64,000 bases of DNA from the NCBI RefSeq assembly GCF_963676665.1, contig NZ_OY781371.1:372001-436000 (forward strand), in the 5' to 3' direction. Both the position numbers and the translations under genes were made by a program. Shown here piece by piece: positions 26,504 through 37,119 of the stretch. The notes under the pieces are model-generated. The model saw only the letters and a list, made by a program, of their open reading frames with translations, did no database searches and was not told the origin of the DNA. Positions within the stretch are counted from its first letter, which is position 1, and each line of letters begins with the position of its first letter. The DNA is from an uncultured Tolumonas sp. (GTDB taxonomy: Bacteria; Pseudomonadota; Gammaproteobacteria; Enterobacterales; Aeromonadaceae).

Positions 26504-28498
26504 ATGATGTTTGGAAAATTAACGCTGGAAGCAATTCCATATCATGAACCCATCATTATGGTGACCGTCGCGGGCATCATTTTGGGTGGCATTCTGACGC
26601 TAGCGGCTCTTACTTATTTCAAAAAATGGACTTGGCTGTGGAAAGAATGGCTGACTTCCGTTGATCATAAAAAGATCGGCATGATGTATATCATCGTGGC
26701 GATGGTGATGTTACTGCGTGGTTTTGCCGATGCAATCATGATGCGTGCGCAAACCGCTATGGCATCGGCTGGGTCGGAAGGTTTCCTGCCGCCACATCAT
26801 TATGACCAGATCTTTACTGCGCACGGTGTGATCATGATTTTCTTCATGGCGATGCCGTTTATGGTGGGGTTGATGAATATCGTGGTGCCGTTACAGATCG
26901 GCGCGCGTGATGTGGCTTTCCCATTCCTGAACTCGCTGAGTTTCTGGCTGTTTGTGGTCGGTGTGGCACTGATCAATATTTCGCTGGGTGTTGGCGAATT
27001 CGCGCAAACCGGCTGGCTGGCTTATCCACCATTATCCGGTAAGGAGTACAGTCCCGGCGTCGGGGTCGATTACTGGATCTGGAGTCTCCAGATCTCGGGG
27101 ATTGGTACGTTGCTGACGGGCGTTAACTTCTTCGTGACGATCCTGAAAATGCGTGCACCAGGCATGAAAATGATGCAAATGCCGGTGTTTACCTGGACTG
27201 CGCTGTGTTCCAATATTCTGATTATTGTGGCATTCCCGATCCTGACGGTGACTATCGCTCTGCTGACTTTAGACCGCTATATCGGTACCCATTTCTTCAC
27301 TAATGATATGGGTGGCAGCCAGATGTTGTATGTTAACCTCATCTGGGCGTGGGGCCATCCGGAAGTTTATATTCTGGTATTACCGGCATTTGGTATTTTC
27401 TCTGAAGTTGTCGCCACATTTTGTAAAAAACGTCTGTTTGGTTATACCTCATTGGTATGGGCAACCGTCGCGATCACCGTGCTGTCGTTTGTTGTTTGGT
27501 TGCATCACTTCTTCACCATGGGGGCCGGTGCGAACGTCAACGCATTCTTTGGTATTGCCACTATGATTATCTCTATTCCAACTGGGGTGAAGATTTTCAA
27601 CTGGTTGTTTACCATGTATCGCGGTCGTATTGAGTTCAGCACGCCTATCTTGTGGACGCTCGGCTTCCTGATCACCTTTACATTAGGTGGTATGACCGGT
27701 GTTTTGATGTCGGTACCTGGTGCAGACTTCGTGTTACACAACAGCTTGTTCCTGATTGCGCACTTCCATAACACCATCATCGGTGGGGTCGTGTTCGGTT
27801 ATCTGGCCGGTTTCAACTACTGGTTCCCGAAAGCGATGGGTTTCAAACTCAATGAAAAATTGGGCAAAACCGCGTTCTGGTTCTGGATCACCGGCTTCTT
27901 CTTCGCCTTCGTTCCTTTATACATCCTTGGCTTTATGGGGATGACTCGTCGTCTGAGTCAGAACATCGATCCGTCATATCACAATTTATTGCTGGTGGCG
28001 GTGTTTGGTGCGGTGCTGATTTTCTGCGGCATTCTGACCCAGTTACTGCAACTGGCCGTTAGTATCAAAGATCGGAATAAAAACCGTGATTTGACTGGTG
28101 ACCCATGGGGTGGCCGTACGCTGGAATGGGCAACCTCATCACCACCACCATTCTATAATTTCGCAGAAGTGCCGCAGGTTCACGATCTGGATGCGTTCTG
28201 GGATATGAAAGAAAAAGGCATCGCTTATAAACAACCAGCGAAATATGACGAAATTCATATGCCAAAGAACACCGGTGCGGGCGTTTTGATTGGCCTGTTT
28301 AGTCTGGTAATGGGTTTTGCATTGATTTGGTACATCTGGTGGTTGGCTATCGTTGGCGCGCTGGGCGTGGTTATTACTTGGATTGCACATTCATTTAATG
28401 ATGATGTGGACTATTACGTGCCGGTAGACGTAGTGACAAAAACTGAAAATGAACATTTTGCAAATATCAAACAGGCAGGGGTGAAACATGTCGGTTGA
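26504..28498 (+). CDS. cyoB: Cytochrome bo3 ubiquinol oxidase subunit I
   Basis: Catalytic subunit with low-spin haem b, high-spin haem o3 and copper B; reduces oxygen to water and pumps protons. The 664 residues hold the conserved HGVIMIFF (haem ligand His), [14 protein letters not shown] (copper ligand and Tyr cross-link), [10 protein letters not shown] and [12 protein letters not shown] segments, and about 15 membrane spans. It starts directly after the cyoA stop; a second ATG one codon on is possible. It overlaps cyoC by 11 bases. Confidence 0.98.
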   Translation: MMFGKLTLEAIPYHEPIIMVTVAGIILGGILTLAALTYFKKWTWLWKEWLTSVDHKKIGMMYIIVAMVMLLRGFADAIMMRAQTAMASAGSEGFLPPHHYDQIFTAHGVIMIFFMAMPFMVGLMNIVVPLQIGARDVAFPFLNSLSFWLFVVGVALINISLGVGEFAQTGWLAYPPLSGKEYSPGVGVDYWIWSLQISGIGTLLTGVNFFVTILKMRAPGMKMMQMPVFTWTALCSNILIIVAFPILTVTIALLTLDRYIGTHFFTNDMGGSQMLYVNLIWAWGHPEVYILVLPAFGIFSEVVATFCKKRLFGYTSLVWATVAITVLSFVVWLHHFFTMGAGANVNAFFGIATMIISIPTGVKIFNWLFTMYRGRIEFSTPILWTLGFLITFTLGGMTGVLMSVPGADFVLHNSLFLIAHFHNTIIGGVVFGYLAGFNYWFPKAMGFKLNEKLGKTAFWFWITGFFFAFVPLYILGFMGMTRRLSQNIDPSYHNLLLVAVFGAVLIFCGILTQLLQLAVSIKDRNKNRDLTGDPWGGRTLEWATSSPPPFYNFAEVPQVHDLDAFWDMKEKGIAYKQPAKYDEIHMPKNTGAGVLIGLFSLVMGFALIWYIWWLAIVGALGVVITWIAHSFNDDVDYYVPVDVVTKTENEHFANIKQAGVKHVG

Positions 28499-29108
28499 AA
28501 CATTGAATCATCAATCTGCACACACAGACGAGCATGAGCATCATCATGATGCGGGTGCCAACGCGGTGTTTGGTTTCTGGATTTATTTGATGAGTGACTG
28601 CATTTTGTTCGCAAGTATTTTTGCGACGTATGCAGTCTTGTCGACCAGCATTGCTGGTGGTCCAAGTGGAAAAGACATTTTTGAACTGCCTTATGTATTA
28701 GTAGAAACTTTCTGCCTGCTGATCAGTAGCTTTACCTACGGTATGGCGATGTTGGCGATGAATAAGGGAAATCAAAGCTCAGTCATGAAGTGGCTGGGTG
28801 TTACTTTCCTGTTTGGTCTGGCATTCATCGGCATGGAAATAAATGAATTTGCACATCTGATCCATGAAGGTTATGGCCCAGACCGTAGCGCTTTCTTATC
28901 CGCGTTCTTTACGCTGGTGGGCACACACGGTTTGCACGTGACTTCCGGTTTGATCTGGATGGCAGTGCTGATGGTGCAGATTGTGAAAAATGGTCTGACG
29001 GCAAAAAATGGCACTCGTCTGATGTGTCTGAGTCTGTTCTGGCATTTCCTTGATATTGTCTGGATCTGTGTGTTTACCGTTGTTTACCTGATGGGAGTTA
29101 TGCCATGA
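28488..29108 (+). CDS. cyoC: Cytochrome bo3 ubiquinol oxidase subunit III
   Basis: Five-helix subunit of the oxidase, 206 residues, with the usual His-rich N-terminus ([12 protein letters not shown]) and [21 protein letters not shown]. It stabilises subunit I. The start overlaps cyoB and the end overlaps cyoD by four bases, indicating translational coupling. Confidence 0.97.
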   Translation: MSVETLNHQSAHTDEHEHHHDAGANAVFGFWIYLMSDCILFASIFATYAVLSTSIAGGPSGKDIFELPYVLVETFCLLISSFTYGMAMLAMNKGNQSSVMKWLGVTFLFGLAFIGMEINEFAHLIHEGYGPDRSAFLSAFFTLVGTHGLHVTSGLIWMAVLMVQIVKNGLTAKNGTRLMCLSLFWHFLDIVWICVFTVVYLMGVMP

Positions 29109-29437
29109 GTCATTCATCAACACATCACGGTGGTGCGAGTCACGGCAGCGTAAAATCGTACATCGTTGGTTTTATACTATCGGTGATTCTGACAGTGATC
29201 CCATTCTGGATGGTGATGCATCCGGGGGAATCACATACCACCATCTTGTATGCGATTGTCGGTTTAGCGCTGGCGCAGATCTTGGTGCAGCTGGTGTATT
29301 TCTTACACATGAATTCATCGTCAGAAGGTGGATGGAACCTGATCGCGTTTGTGTTTACGGTGCTGATCATCGCTATTTTGGTGGTAGGCTCGTTGTGGAT
29401 CATGTTCCACCTCAATACCAATATGATGGTTCAATAA
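29105..29437 (+). CDS. cyoD: Cytochrome bo3 ubiquinol oxidase subunit IV
   Basis: Small three-helix subunit that assists assembly of the oxidase, 110 residues; [20 protein letters not shown] and [13 protein letters not shown] are typical. ATGA overlap with cyoC. Confidence 0.96.
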   Translation: MSHSSTHHGGASHGSVKSYIVGFILSVILTVIPFWMVMHPGESHTTILYAIVGLALAQILVQLVYFLHMNSSSEGGWNLIAFVFTVLIIAILVVGSLWIMFHLNTNMMVQ

Positions 29438-29449
29438 AGAGCGGATAAC

Positions 29450-30337
29450 ATGATCAAGCAGTACCTGCTCGTTACTAAACCGGGAATTATTTTTGGTAAC
29501 TTAGTTTCCGTGATTGGTGGATTTTTCCTGGCTTCGAAAGGAAGCCTGGATCTGCCCCTGTTTCTGGCTACGATCACCGGTGTTTCGCTGGTGATCGCAT
29601 CAGGTTGTGCTTTTAACAATTACATCGATCAAGATATTGATCGCATCATGGAACGTACCAAAAACCGGGTATTGGTGCAGGGTTTAATATCGCCGAAAGT
29701 GACACTGATTTATGCCTCTGTGTTAGGTCTGGTCGGTATTGCCTTACTTGATATTGTGGCCAATCGATTGGCGGCTTTACTCGCGGTTATGGGCTTTGTG
29801 GTGTATGTCGGGTTGTACAGTCTCTGGCTAAAACGCAAATCGGTATATGGCACGCTGATTGGTAGTTTGTCGGGGGCGGCACCGCCGGTGATTGGTTACT
29901 GCGCCGTCAGTAATCAATTCGATATGGCTGCTTTGATCTTGTTACTGATTTTCAGTTTATGGCAAATGCCACACTCTTATGCGATTGCTATCTTCCGTTT
30001 CAAAGATTATCAGGCAGCATCGATACCGGTTTTGCCGGTGAAATACGGCATTTCTGTTACCAAAAATCACATCTTCCGTTATATTCTGGCGTTTGCAGTA
30101 GCGACATTAATGCTGACGTTAAGCGGTTATGCTGGTTACAGCTATTTCGTTGTCGCTGCCTTGATCAGTGCGGGTTGGCTTGCCATGGCGCAGGCTGGTT
30201 TTAAAACAACGGATGATAGAGTGTGGGCGAAAAAGCTGTTTATTTTTTCGATCGTGGCGATCACTATGTTGAGTGTCATGATGTCGATCGACTTCACTAC
30301 GACAGATCCTGCACAATTTCTGACTTATCTGGAATAA
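29450..30337 (+). CDS. cyoE: Protohaem IX farnesyltransferase (haem O synthase)
   Basis: Adds the farnesyl tail to haem b to make haem O for the oxidase. UbiA-family membrane protein of 295 residues with about eight or nine helices; the Asp-rich [18 protein letters not shown] motif (about residues 60-77) binds the prenyl diphosphate. It lies 12 bases behind cyoD, in the same operon. Confidence 0.97.
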   Translation: MIKQYLLVTKPGIIFGNLVSVIGGFFLASKGSLDLPLFLATITGVSLVIASGCAFNNYIDQDIDRIMERTKNRVLVQGLISPKVTLIYASVLGLVGIALLDIVANRLAALLAVMGFVVYVGLYSLWLKRKSVYGTLIGSLSGAAPPVIGYCAVSNQFDMAALILLLIFSLWQMPHSYAIAIFRFKDYQAASIPVLPVKYGISVTKNHIFRYILAFAVATLMLTLSGYAGYSYFVVAALISAGWLAMAQAGFKTTDDRVWAKKLFIFSIVAITMLSVMMSIDFTTTDPAQFLTYLE

Positions 30338-30343
30338 GTGGTA

Positions 30344-31711
30344 ATGAATGATAACCAGATGACGACCGAAGAACGTCGGGCGACCTGGGGGCTGGGCGCC
30401 GTATTTTCACTACGGATGCTCGGCATGTTTATGGTTTTACCGGTCTTGACCACTTATGGTATGGCCTTGCAAGGCGCCACCCAAGCACTGATTGGTATTG
30501 CTATCGGTGTGTATGGTTTAGCTCAGGCGCTTTTCCAAATTCCATTCGGTTTATTATCTGACAGGGTAGGGCGTCGCCCGCTGATCGTCGGCGGTTTGCT
30601 GGTCTTTGCTCTGGGCAGTATCGTTGCTGCAACCACCGATTCTATCTGGGGAATTATCCTTGGACGTGCCTTACAAGGCTCAGGTGCGATTGCCGCTGCG
30701 GTGATGGCACTGCTTTCTGATCTGACCCGCGAACAAAACCGCACTAAAGCAATGGCATTTATTGGTGTTAGTTTTGGTATCACCTTCGCTATTGCTATGG
30801 TGTTAGGCCCAGTCATTACACATGCCTTTGGTTTGTCTGCATTATTCTGGGGAATTGCGCTGTTGGCGGTTGCGGGCATCGTGATCACGTTAACTGTTAT
30901 TCCAAAACCTTCTCATCATGTACTGAATCGTGAGTCTGGCATCGTTAAAGGCAGTTTCAGTTTAGTGCTGGGAAATAGCCGTCTTCTGAAACTGAATACC
31001 GGTATCATGAGTTTACATATCTTACTGATGGCCAGCTTCGTGGCATTGCCGTTGGCGATGGAACATGCCGGTTTTCTGCGCCAACAACAGTGGATGGTTT
31101 ATCTCATCACCATGCTGGTCTCTTTTGTTGCGGTGATCCCGTTTGTCATTTATGCAGAAAAAAAACGGCAAATGAAACGCGTGTTTGTGGCATGTGTGGT
31201 GATGATCTTTCTGGCGGAACTGGTGCTTTGGTTTGCCGGCCAACATTTATGGATCATCTTTGCGGGTATCCAATTATTCTTCATTGCGTTTAACGTTATG
31301 GAAGCCATTTTACCGTCACTGGTAAGTAAAGAAGCTCCGGCTGGTTACAAAGGCACCGCCATGGGGATTTATTCAACCAGCCAGTTTATTGGTGTGGCGA
31401 TTGGTGGCAGTTTGGGTGGCTGGTTATTGCAATTAAATGGTCCCGGGATGGTCTTCCTGGGTAGTGCGGTTATTGCGGCTGTCTGGTTTGTGGTCAGTAT
31501 GACGATGCAAGAACCCCCGTATGTCAGTAGCCTGCGGATCCAGTTACCTGATTCGGCACAACAAGAGGGGGCTGCACTAGAACATCGACTCAAAGCTCAA
31601 CCGGGTGTTGCGGATGTGGTTATCGTTTTTGAAGAAGCTGCCGCTTACATTAAGGTCGATACCAAACTTTCTACCCGTTGTGATCTGGAACAGATAGTCA
31701 CCATGGCTTGA
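30344..31711 (+). CDS. yajR: MFS transporter YajR
   Basis: Major facilitator of 455 residues with 12 membrane segments and a C-terminal ferredoxin-like YAM domain at about 385-455 (SSLRIQLPDS, LKAQPGVADVVIVFEEAAAYIK). Motif A is RSDRVGRRP-like (LLSDRVGRRPLIVGG). The sequence is close to E. coli YajR from end to end, and in E. coli it also follows cyoE. The start is taken as the ATG at 30344, matching the E. coli N-terminus; a GTG two codons earlier (30338) is also possible. The substrate is unknown. Confidence 0.93.
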   Translation: MNDNQMTTEERRATWGLGAVFSLRMLGMFMVLPVLTTYGMALQGATQALIGIAIGVYGLAQALFQIPFGLLSDRVGRRPLIVGGLLVFALGSIVAATTDSIWGIILGRALQGSGAIAAAVMALLSDLTREQNRTKAMAFIGVSFGITFAIAMVLGPVITHAFGLSALFWGIALLAVAGIVITLTVIPKPSHHVLNRESGIVKGSFSLVLGNSRLLKLNTGIMSLHILLMASFVALPLAMEHAGFLRQQQWMVYLITMLVSFVAVIPFVIYAEKKRQMKRVFVACVVMIFLAELVLWFAGQHLWIIFAGIQLFFIAFNVMEAILPSLVSKEAPAGYKGTAMGIYSTSQFIGVAIGGSLGGWLLQLNGPGMVFLGSAVIAAVWFVVSMTMQEPPYVSSLRIQLPDSAQQEGAALEHRLKAQPGVADVVIVFEEAAAYIKVDTKLSTRCDLEQIVTMA

Positions 31712-31796
31712 TACGGGTCACGATTTGTTACTGGTAACTTTGCTAGTTTCTGTCTGCTGCTTTCCTTAATCTGTTTTTCTATATGGAATTAGACTG

Positions 31797-32615
31797 ATGA
31801 CCCGACAGATCAATAAAGACACCACGCTTTGCATGTCGCTTGCGGCGCGCCCAAGTAACTTTGGCACCCGTTTTCATAATTTCTTATACGATGCTTTAGA
31901 TCTTGATTACATCTACAAAGCATTTACGACCACTGATCTGGCTGCTGCCATTGGCGGTGTGCGTGCATTAGGTGTGCGTGGCTGTGCGATCTCAATGCCA
32001 TTTAAAGAAGCCTGTATTCCGATGGTAGATGAGCTAGATCCGTCTGCTAAAGTGATAGATTCAGTGAATACCATCGTCAATACCAATGGTTATCTGAAAG
32101 CTTACAACACCGATTACATCGCTATTGCCAAATTACTTAATGAACATCAGGTGCCATCTGATCTGGTATTTGCGTTACGTGGTAGTGGTGGTATGGCGAA
32201 AGCCGTCGCATGTGCCTTAAAAGATGCCGGTTTTAAAAAAGGTTATATCGTGGCTCGTAATGAAGTGGCGGGTAAACAGTTAGCTGGCTTGTATGGCTTT
32301 GATTGGGCACCTGAGATGACGGGTGTGGAAGCAGATATGCTGATCAACGTAACGCCGATTGGTATGGCGGGCGGTGCAGATGCTGAGACACTAGCTTTCA
32401 CTGAATCAAATATCGAGCGCGCACAGATCATTTTTGATGTTGTGGCATTGCCGGCGGAAACACCATTGATCCGTTATGCCAGAACACTGGGCAAAAAAGT
32501 GATCACGGGTGCCGAGGTATTTGCGATCCAAGCGGTGGAACAATTTGTGTTGTATACCGGTATTCGCCCGAGTGACAAGGTGTTTCAGCAGGCAGCGAAA
32601 TATGCGCGAGGTTAA
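31797..32615 (+). CDS. Shikimate 5-dehydrogenase-like protein (HI0607/SdhL type)
   Basis: NAD(P)-dependent dehydrogenase related to AroE, 272 residues. Catalytic Lys70 (SMPFKEAC) and Asp106 (YNTDYIAI) are in place, and the dinucleotide loop is RGSGGMAKA at about 128-136. The substrate-anchoring S-x-S motif of true AroE is replaced by SLAARPSNFGTRFHN, as in the HI0607 group, which has low shikimate dehydrogenase activity and an uncertain natural substrate. It is therefore probably not the main AroE of the cell. It stands alone between yajR and a convergent GGDEF gene. Confidence 0.87.
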   Translation: MTRQINKDTTLCMSLAARPSNFGTRFHNFLYDALDLDYIYKAFTTTDLAAAIGGVRALGVRGCAISMPFKEACIPMVDELDPSAKVIDSVNTIVNTNGYLKAYNTDYIAIAKLLNEHQVPSDLVFALRGSGGMAKAVACALKDAGFKKGYIVARNEVAGKQLAGLYGFDWAPEMTGVEADMLINVTPIGMAGGADAETLAFTESNIERAQIIFDVVALPAETPLIRYARTLGKKVITGAEVFAIQAVEQFVLYTGIRPSDKVFQQAAKYARG

Positions 32616-32630
32616 TGTGCGGTAAAATCG

Positions 32631-35021
32631 CTAAAGAGGATCAACTGATTTTAAATAACGGGCGAAACAGATACGGGTCTCGGTATCGATTTTGGCCCGA
32701 TACATAGCGGTATCGGCACTTTGGATTATATCATCCACGGTGTCGCCGTTTTCTGGGTAGGTTGCAATCCCAATGCTGGCAGACACGGACAACTGGTAAT
32801 TTTTTATCGTGCAAGGCTTTTGAATTTCATCGCGCAGTTTAATAGCTAATCTTTCAAGGCTTTCTGTATCAGTAAACTCAGGTATTAAAATCACAAATTC
32901 ATCCCCACCCTGACGGCAAACGGTGTCGGATTCTCTGACCATCTGCAACAGCCGTTTAGCGATGGTTTTCAATACGGTATCGCCGGCATCATGACCATAT
33001 TCATCGTTGATTGGTTTAAATCTATCGAGATCGATAAACAGTATTGCCATACGCCGTTGATGGCGATGCGCCAAGGCAAGAGCATTAGTCGCGCGTTCAA
33101 CAAGCAAAGAGCGGTTAGGCAGATCGGTCAGGTAATCATGGTGGGCGAGATGTTGAATGCGTTTTTCCGCTTCCCGACGTTCAGAGATATCGAGGAACAT
33201 GCCAACATAATGAGCTACATTTCCATTTTTATCCAAGACCCGACTAATAGAGAGTAACTCTGGTAATAAACGGCCATCTTTGCGGCGATTAACTAATTCT
33301 CCTTCCCAGCGTCCGGTTCGGTTTATCTCCATCCACATAACACGGTAGAACTCTTTATCTTGCTGGCCAGAGGAAAGTAAGCGGGGATTTTTGTCTATAA
33401 CATCATCTAAGGTATATCCGGTGATACGGGTAAACGCGGGGTTGACGGAGATAATACGTTTATTGGCATCAGTCACTAAAATACCGCCGGGGCTGGCATT
33501 CAAAACAGTGCTGGCTAGCCGCATCGCGGTCTCATTTTTTCGGCGTTCGGTTATATCTTCAATCACCATGACAATACCAATTATCTTCCCATTATCATCG
33601 TGAAATGAGCTGCCGGTCACCAGACCTAAAAAATTATCGGCATTGTTACGCAAATACTGGCGTTCAAGGGTGAAATTATCCGTTTTTTTCTTCAGTAGTT
33701 TTTCGATTTCCTGACGTGTTTCAAGTTGTTCGGTATGAGGAATTAACTGGTAAAAATCACTGCCGATGAGTTTTTCTCTCGGAATGAAAAATAGATCAAC
33801 AACGCGTTGATTAATATAAATAATAATTCCTTTGATACTGACTAACATCACCGCCACACTCGAGCTGTCATAAATGGCTCGCAGCAATGATTCCTGCTCA
33901 GTCAGACTTCGATTGGCGCGCGTTATTTCTTGTAACGCATTAGCTACGCGCAGATGGCTGTTCACTAAAACATAACTGACGAGTGCAAACAGTAAACTTA
34001 ATATCAAGCCGGCACCCATCACGATACCACTGTTTTTTTCTTGCTCCAGCGTTAACCAATACGCGGGTAATGGCTTGATATATAACGTCCAGGTTGTACC
34101 CAATAACTGAAATGAGATGATCGTTTCTTCATTGTCATTATTGATTGTATTGGCTGAATCAATCGGGTAGGAGTCATACATTAAACCCGACGCTTTTGTA
34201 CCATCACCAGAGTAAAGACGGATGGCGATTTTGCGGGATAAATCTTTATACTCAAGCTGTAGATAGTTTTCTAACATATCTTTTATGCGGATGGGGGCAT
34301 AAGCCCAGCCACGCAAGGCTTTCTGCCGTTGCTCTGCTGTTGAGGTAGCCATGCCGACTTGATAAATCGGTGAAAATATAATGACACCGGATTGCACATC
34401 CTTATCTGTTTCCTGCTGCAAAATAATTTTATCCGTCATGGCCGCTTCACCTTCATCTCTGGCCCGGCTCGCTGCTTTCATTCTGATCGGATCTGTTTGG
34501 ATGTCGTAACCCATGGCGCGTTTATTCCGCCAGTTCAGAGGTTCAATAAAGACAATGGATGAATAAATGTCGCGTTTTCCAGATGGATGGATGCTGTAAT
34601 TAGGAAAACCGTCTGCTCTGACTGCGGTTATATGCTGTTCTTTTTGAGAGCCAGGAATCAGCTGTATGTATCCGACCCCCTGAATGCCGGGGTTATATGA
34701 ATGCAGATCAAGCTGTTTAATATATCGCTGAAATTCATTCCGAGTGACATAAACACTGCTGGTAAAAAGACCTGCAACACCATGTAAAATCTCTGCATTT
34801 GACAGTAATCGACGTTCAAGCCCGGCAGATACTTCACTCGCACGGATGTTAAATTCACCAATGACACGTTCTGTTTCTTGTTTTTGCATTTGAGAGACCT
34901 GGACCCAGGTCAATGTCAGGCAAATCATGAGTATGATGCCGGGGAGAAATACGTAAAATCGTCGTCCGGGTATGAAACTGAATGGTATCTTGGACAATGA
35001 ATATCCCCTTTTCTGATTCAC
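32631..35021 (-). CDS. Membrane diguanylate cyclase, CHASE-PAS-PAS-GGDEF
   Basis: Predicted cyclic-di-GMP synthase sensing an extracytoplasmic signal. Membrane segment 1 at about 21-41; periplasmic CHASE domain at about 75-300 (SSIVFIEPLNWRNKRAMGYD); membrane segment 2 at about 331-352; two PAS domains at about 375-490 and 500-615; GGDEF at about 625-796 with active GGDEF at 705-709 and inhibitory site RESD five residues before it. No EAL domain. The 796 residues show no break. The signal is unknown. It is a single gene, convergent with the SdhL-like gene (15-base gap). Confidence 0.92.
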   Translation of the reverse strand: MNQKRGYSLSKIPFSFIPGRRFYVFLPGIILMICLTLTWVQVSQMQKQETERVIGEFNIRASEVSAGLERRLLSNAEILHGVAGLFTSSVYVTRNEFQRYIKQLDLHSYNPGIQGVGYIQLIPGSQKEQHITAVRADGFPNYSIHPSGKRDIYSSIVFIEPLNWRNKRAMGYDIQTDPIRMKAASRARDEGEAAMTDKIILQQETDKDVQSGVIIFSPIYQVGMATSTAEQRQKALRGWAYAPIRIKDMLENYLQLEYKDLSRKIAIRLYSGDGTKASGLMYDSYPIDSANTINNDNEETIISFQLLGTTWTLYIKPLPAYWLTLEQEKNSGIVMGAGLILSLLFALVSYVLVNSHLRVANALQEITRANRSLTEQESLLRAIYDSSSVAVMLVSIKGIIIYINQRVVDLFFIPREKLIGSDFYQLIPHTEQLETRQEIEKLLKKKTDNFTLERQYLRNNADNFLGLVTGSSFHDDNGKIIGIVMVIEDITERRKNETAMRLASTVLNASPGGILVTDANKRIISVNPAFTRITGYTLDDVIDKNPRLLSSGQQDKEFYRVMWMEINRTGRWEGELVNRRKDGRLLPELLSISRVLDKNGNVAHYVGMFLDISERREAEKRIQHLAHHDYLTDLPNRSLLVERATNALALAHRHQRRMAILFIDLDRFKPINDEYGHDAGDTVLKTIAKRLLQMVRESDTVCRQGGDEFVILIPEFTDTESLERLAIKLRDEIQKPCTIKNYQLSVSASIGIATYPENGDTVDDIIQSADTAMYRAKIDTETRICFARYLKSVDPL

Positions 35022-35215
35022 ACACCGATTTATTTGATGATTATGTTGTGCATCTAAGGCGGATGTTTACTGATACACGTTATATTGTGCATCGACAAAG
35101 GCATACCTGTTTTTCCAGTATAGTATTGATAATCCATGCATTCCAAAATCTTGCCGGATCAGTTACTTACTTTCGATATGGCAATTAATAAGACTTATTT
35201 TTCAATTGGATAAAT

Positions 35216-35770
35216 CTAGTTATAACAAATCAGATTATGAAATTTTACTTCGATGTTTGAGGCATTACGATAACCGTGAGCTTTCGATGCATCGAAGCGC
35301 ACCGCATCGCCCACCGCTAATTGCTGCCACTGACCTTCAATCAACACCTCTAATGAACCATTGAGCGGAATGACATGTTCTGTGACCCCATTGGCATGCG
35401 CAGCAGACAAATACTCAATACCCGCAGGTAGTGTGACTTGTAAAAGCTCAAAGCCAAATTTGGGATCAAACGGGATGATCGCTTTGGCGGCGATATTTTC
35501 GCCTGTCATATGGTTTATTTCGGCAGCACTATCACCCAACCAGAGTGTCTGTGGTGCCGCTGATGGTTCGAGAAAGGTAGAAAACGAAGTCTGAAATCCG
35601 GTCGCAATTTTCCACAAGGTTGCGACGGTCGGGCTTGATTCACCGCGTTCAATTTGTCCCAGCATCGCTTTACTTACGCCAGTGGCTTGCGCTGTTTTAT
35701 CTAAACTCCAGCTTCGTTGTTTGCGTAACAACTGCAATGTAGCTGCAATGTGTTGAGTCAGTTCCAGCAT
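35216..35770 (-). CDS. XRE-family regulator with C-terminal cupin domain (YdcN/SutR-like)
   Basis: DNA-binding regulator of 184 residues: helix-turn-helix at about 8-62 (DKTAQATGVSKAMLGQIERG) and a cupin sensor at about 105-180 (HVIPLNGSLEVLIEGQW). The start at 35770 is preferred because it fits the family and leaves the operator-like palindrome at 35791-35808 outside the gene; the frame also runs to 35809. It is divergent from the BenE-type transporter gene, the same pairing as ydcN-ydcO in E. coli. It probably controls that transporter and itself. Ligand unknown. Confidence 0.9.
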   Translation of the reverse strand: MLELTQHIAATLQLLRKQRSWSLDKTAQATGVSKAMLGQIERGESSPTVATLWKIATGFQTSFSTFLEPSAAPQTLWLGDSAAEINHMTGENIAAKAIIPFDPKFGFELLQVTLPAGIEYLSAAHANGVTEHVIPLNGSLEVLIEGQWQQLAVGDAVRFDASKAHGYRNASNIEVKFHNLICYN

Positions 35771-35790
35771 TGAGAGTCCATTTATATTTC

Positions 35791-35808
35791 TGTGCGTTAT
35801 AGCGCACA
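35791..35808. promoter_or_regulatory. Operator-like palindrome 1, XRE-cupin/BenE intergenic region
   Basis: TGTGCGTTATAGCGCACA is an 18-base inverted repeat with one mismatched pair. The same core recurs 37 bases away, so both are likely sites for the adjacent regulator. Confidence 0.7.
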
Positions 35809-35830
35809 ATGGCTGCTTGTGGTAGTTTGA

Positions 35831-35842
35831 GCGTTATAACGC
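35831..35842. promoter_or_regulatory. Operator-like palindrome 2, XRE-cupin/BenE intergenic region
   Basis: GCGTTATAACGC is a perfect 12-base palindrome followed by ACATGG, matching the core of palindrome 1 (GCGTTATAGCGC, then ACAATGG). Confidence 0.7.
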
Positions 35843-35945
35843 ACATGGATAGATCGTCAGACTAACCTGATAGCCTGAGTTTGTCACTTAGGCTTGTCAC
35901 TTAAAGTTTTATCTCTTTGGACGGTCAGCAAACTAGGAGAAGGTC

Positions 35946-37097
35946 ATGCGTTTTGCATTAAGTTTACCGGTCGCCGGATTTGTGGCGAATCTGGTCGGGT
36001 TCAGTAGTTCGGTTGCGTTGATTTTCCAAGCCGCCAACAGCATGACCGGCGCGAATGCGCAGTTGACCAGCTCATGGCTGTTTGCGCTGTGTATCGGCTC
36101 TGGGTTAAGTACGCTAATTTTATCGTTTTATTATCGCCAGCCGATTTTGACGGCGTGGTCGACACCGGGCGCAGCACTGCTGATCAGCAGTTTACAAGGC
36201 GTCACACCTGAGCTGGCAACCGGGGCGTTTTTGTTTTCCGCATTCTTGATCAGCCTGTGTGGTGTCACTGGTCTGTTTGCCCGACTGATGCATAAGATCC
36301 CAACCGCATTGGCCTCGGCGATGTTAGCCGGCGTGCTGGTGCGGTTTGGTATGAAAGTATTTGAACAGATGCCTCTGCAGCCTGCACTCATCATCAGTAT
36401 GTTGTTGGTCTATATATTGGCGAAGCGGTTTTATCCGCGATACGCAATCTTGTTTGTCTTGGTGGTGGGCAGTGTGGTTGCGTGGCAACAAGGGCTTTTA
36501 CAGAGTAATACTCAGCCACTGACGTTTGTATCTCCTGTATTAACTTGGCCGTCGTTTGACCTTGCTACGCTGCTTGGCGTTGGCTTACCACTGTTTATTG
36601 TCACCATGGCTTCACAGAATTTACCCGGTATTGCAGTGATGAGAGCGAACGGTTATCAGGCACCGGTGTCGGCTTCTTTGACGGTGACGGGCGTTCTTAA
36701 TCTGCTCTTGGCACCATTAGGCTGTTATGCCATTAATCTGGCGGCGATTACGGCGGCGATTTGTATGGGGCCGGAAGCGCATGAAGATTCCAAGCAACGT
36801 TATAAGGCTGCCGCATTTGCCGGTGTTGGTTATCTGATTGCCGGTGTGTTTGGTGCCAGTATTGTGACGTTGTTTGCCATCTTGCCGGGCGCGCTGATTA
36901 TGGGCGTGGCGGGCATTGCGTTGTTTGGCACGATAGGGGCGAGTTTGCATGCAGCATTGCATGATGAACATCAGCGAGAAGCGGCACTATTGACGTTTCT
37001 GGTGACTGCCAGCGGGTTGAGCTTATGGGGCGTTGGTTCTGCGTTCTGGGGGCTGGTGGTTGGGGTTTTAGTCATGATGTGCTACCGAAAACGGTAG
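35946..37097 (+). CDS. BenE/YdcO-family membrane transporter
   Basis: Inner-membrane permease of the benzoate transporter (BenE) family, 383 residues, about 11-12 hydrophobic segments. Typical parts are AAWSTPG-like LTAWSTPGAALLISS at about residue 70 and MASQNLPGIAVMRANGY at about 222-238. The start has AGGAGAAGGTC directly upstream. No aromatic degradation genes are near, so benzoate is only one possible substrate. Divergent from its likely regulator. Confidence 0.88.
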   Translation: MRFALSLPVAGFVANLVGFSSSVALIFQAANSMTGANAQLTSSWLFALCIGSGLSTLILSFYYRQPILTAWSTPGAALLISSLQGVTPELATGAFLFSAFLISLCGVTGLFARLMHKIPTALASAMLAGVLVRFGMKVFEQMPLQPALIISMLLVYILAKRFYPRYAILFVLVVGSVVAWQQGLLQSNTQPLTFVSPVLTWPSFDLATLLGVGLPLFIVTMASQNLPGIAVMRANGYQAPVSASLTVTGVLNLLLAPLGCYAINLAAITAAICMGPEAHEDSKQRYKAAAFAGVGYLIAGVFGASIVTLFAILPGALIMGVAGIALFGTIGASLHAALHDEHQREAALLTFLVTASGLSLWGVGSAFWGLVVGVLVMMCYRKR

Positions 37098-37102
37098 CAC
37101 AT
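37077..37102. terminator. Hairpin between the convergent BenE and suhB genes
   Basis: An 11-base perfect stem (ATGTGCTACCG/CGGTAGCACAT) with loop AAAA overlaps the stop codon of the transporter gene. The T-run after it is short and interrupted, so terminator strength is uncertain. Confidence 0.55.
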
Positions 37103-37119
37103 CCGAGTATTTTGTTTAC

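Noticed and set aside
35022..35215. Gap between the CHASE-GGDEF gene and the XRE-cupin gene as a possible small gene
   Set aside because: No frame with a ribosome site and convincing composition; probably promoter sequence of the GGDEF gene.
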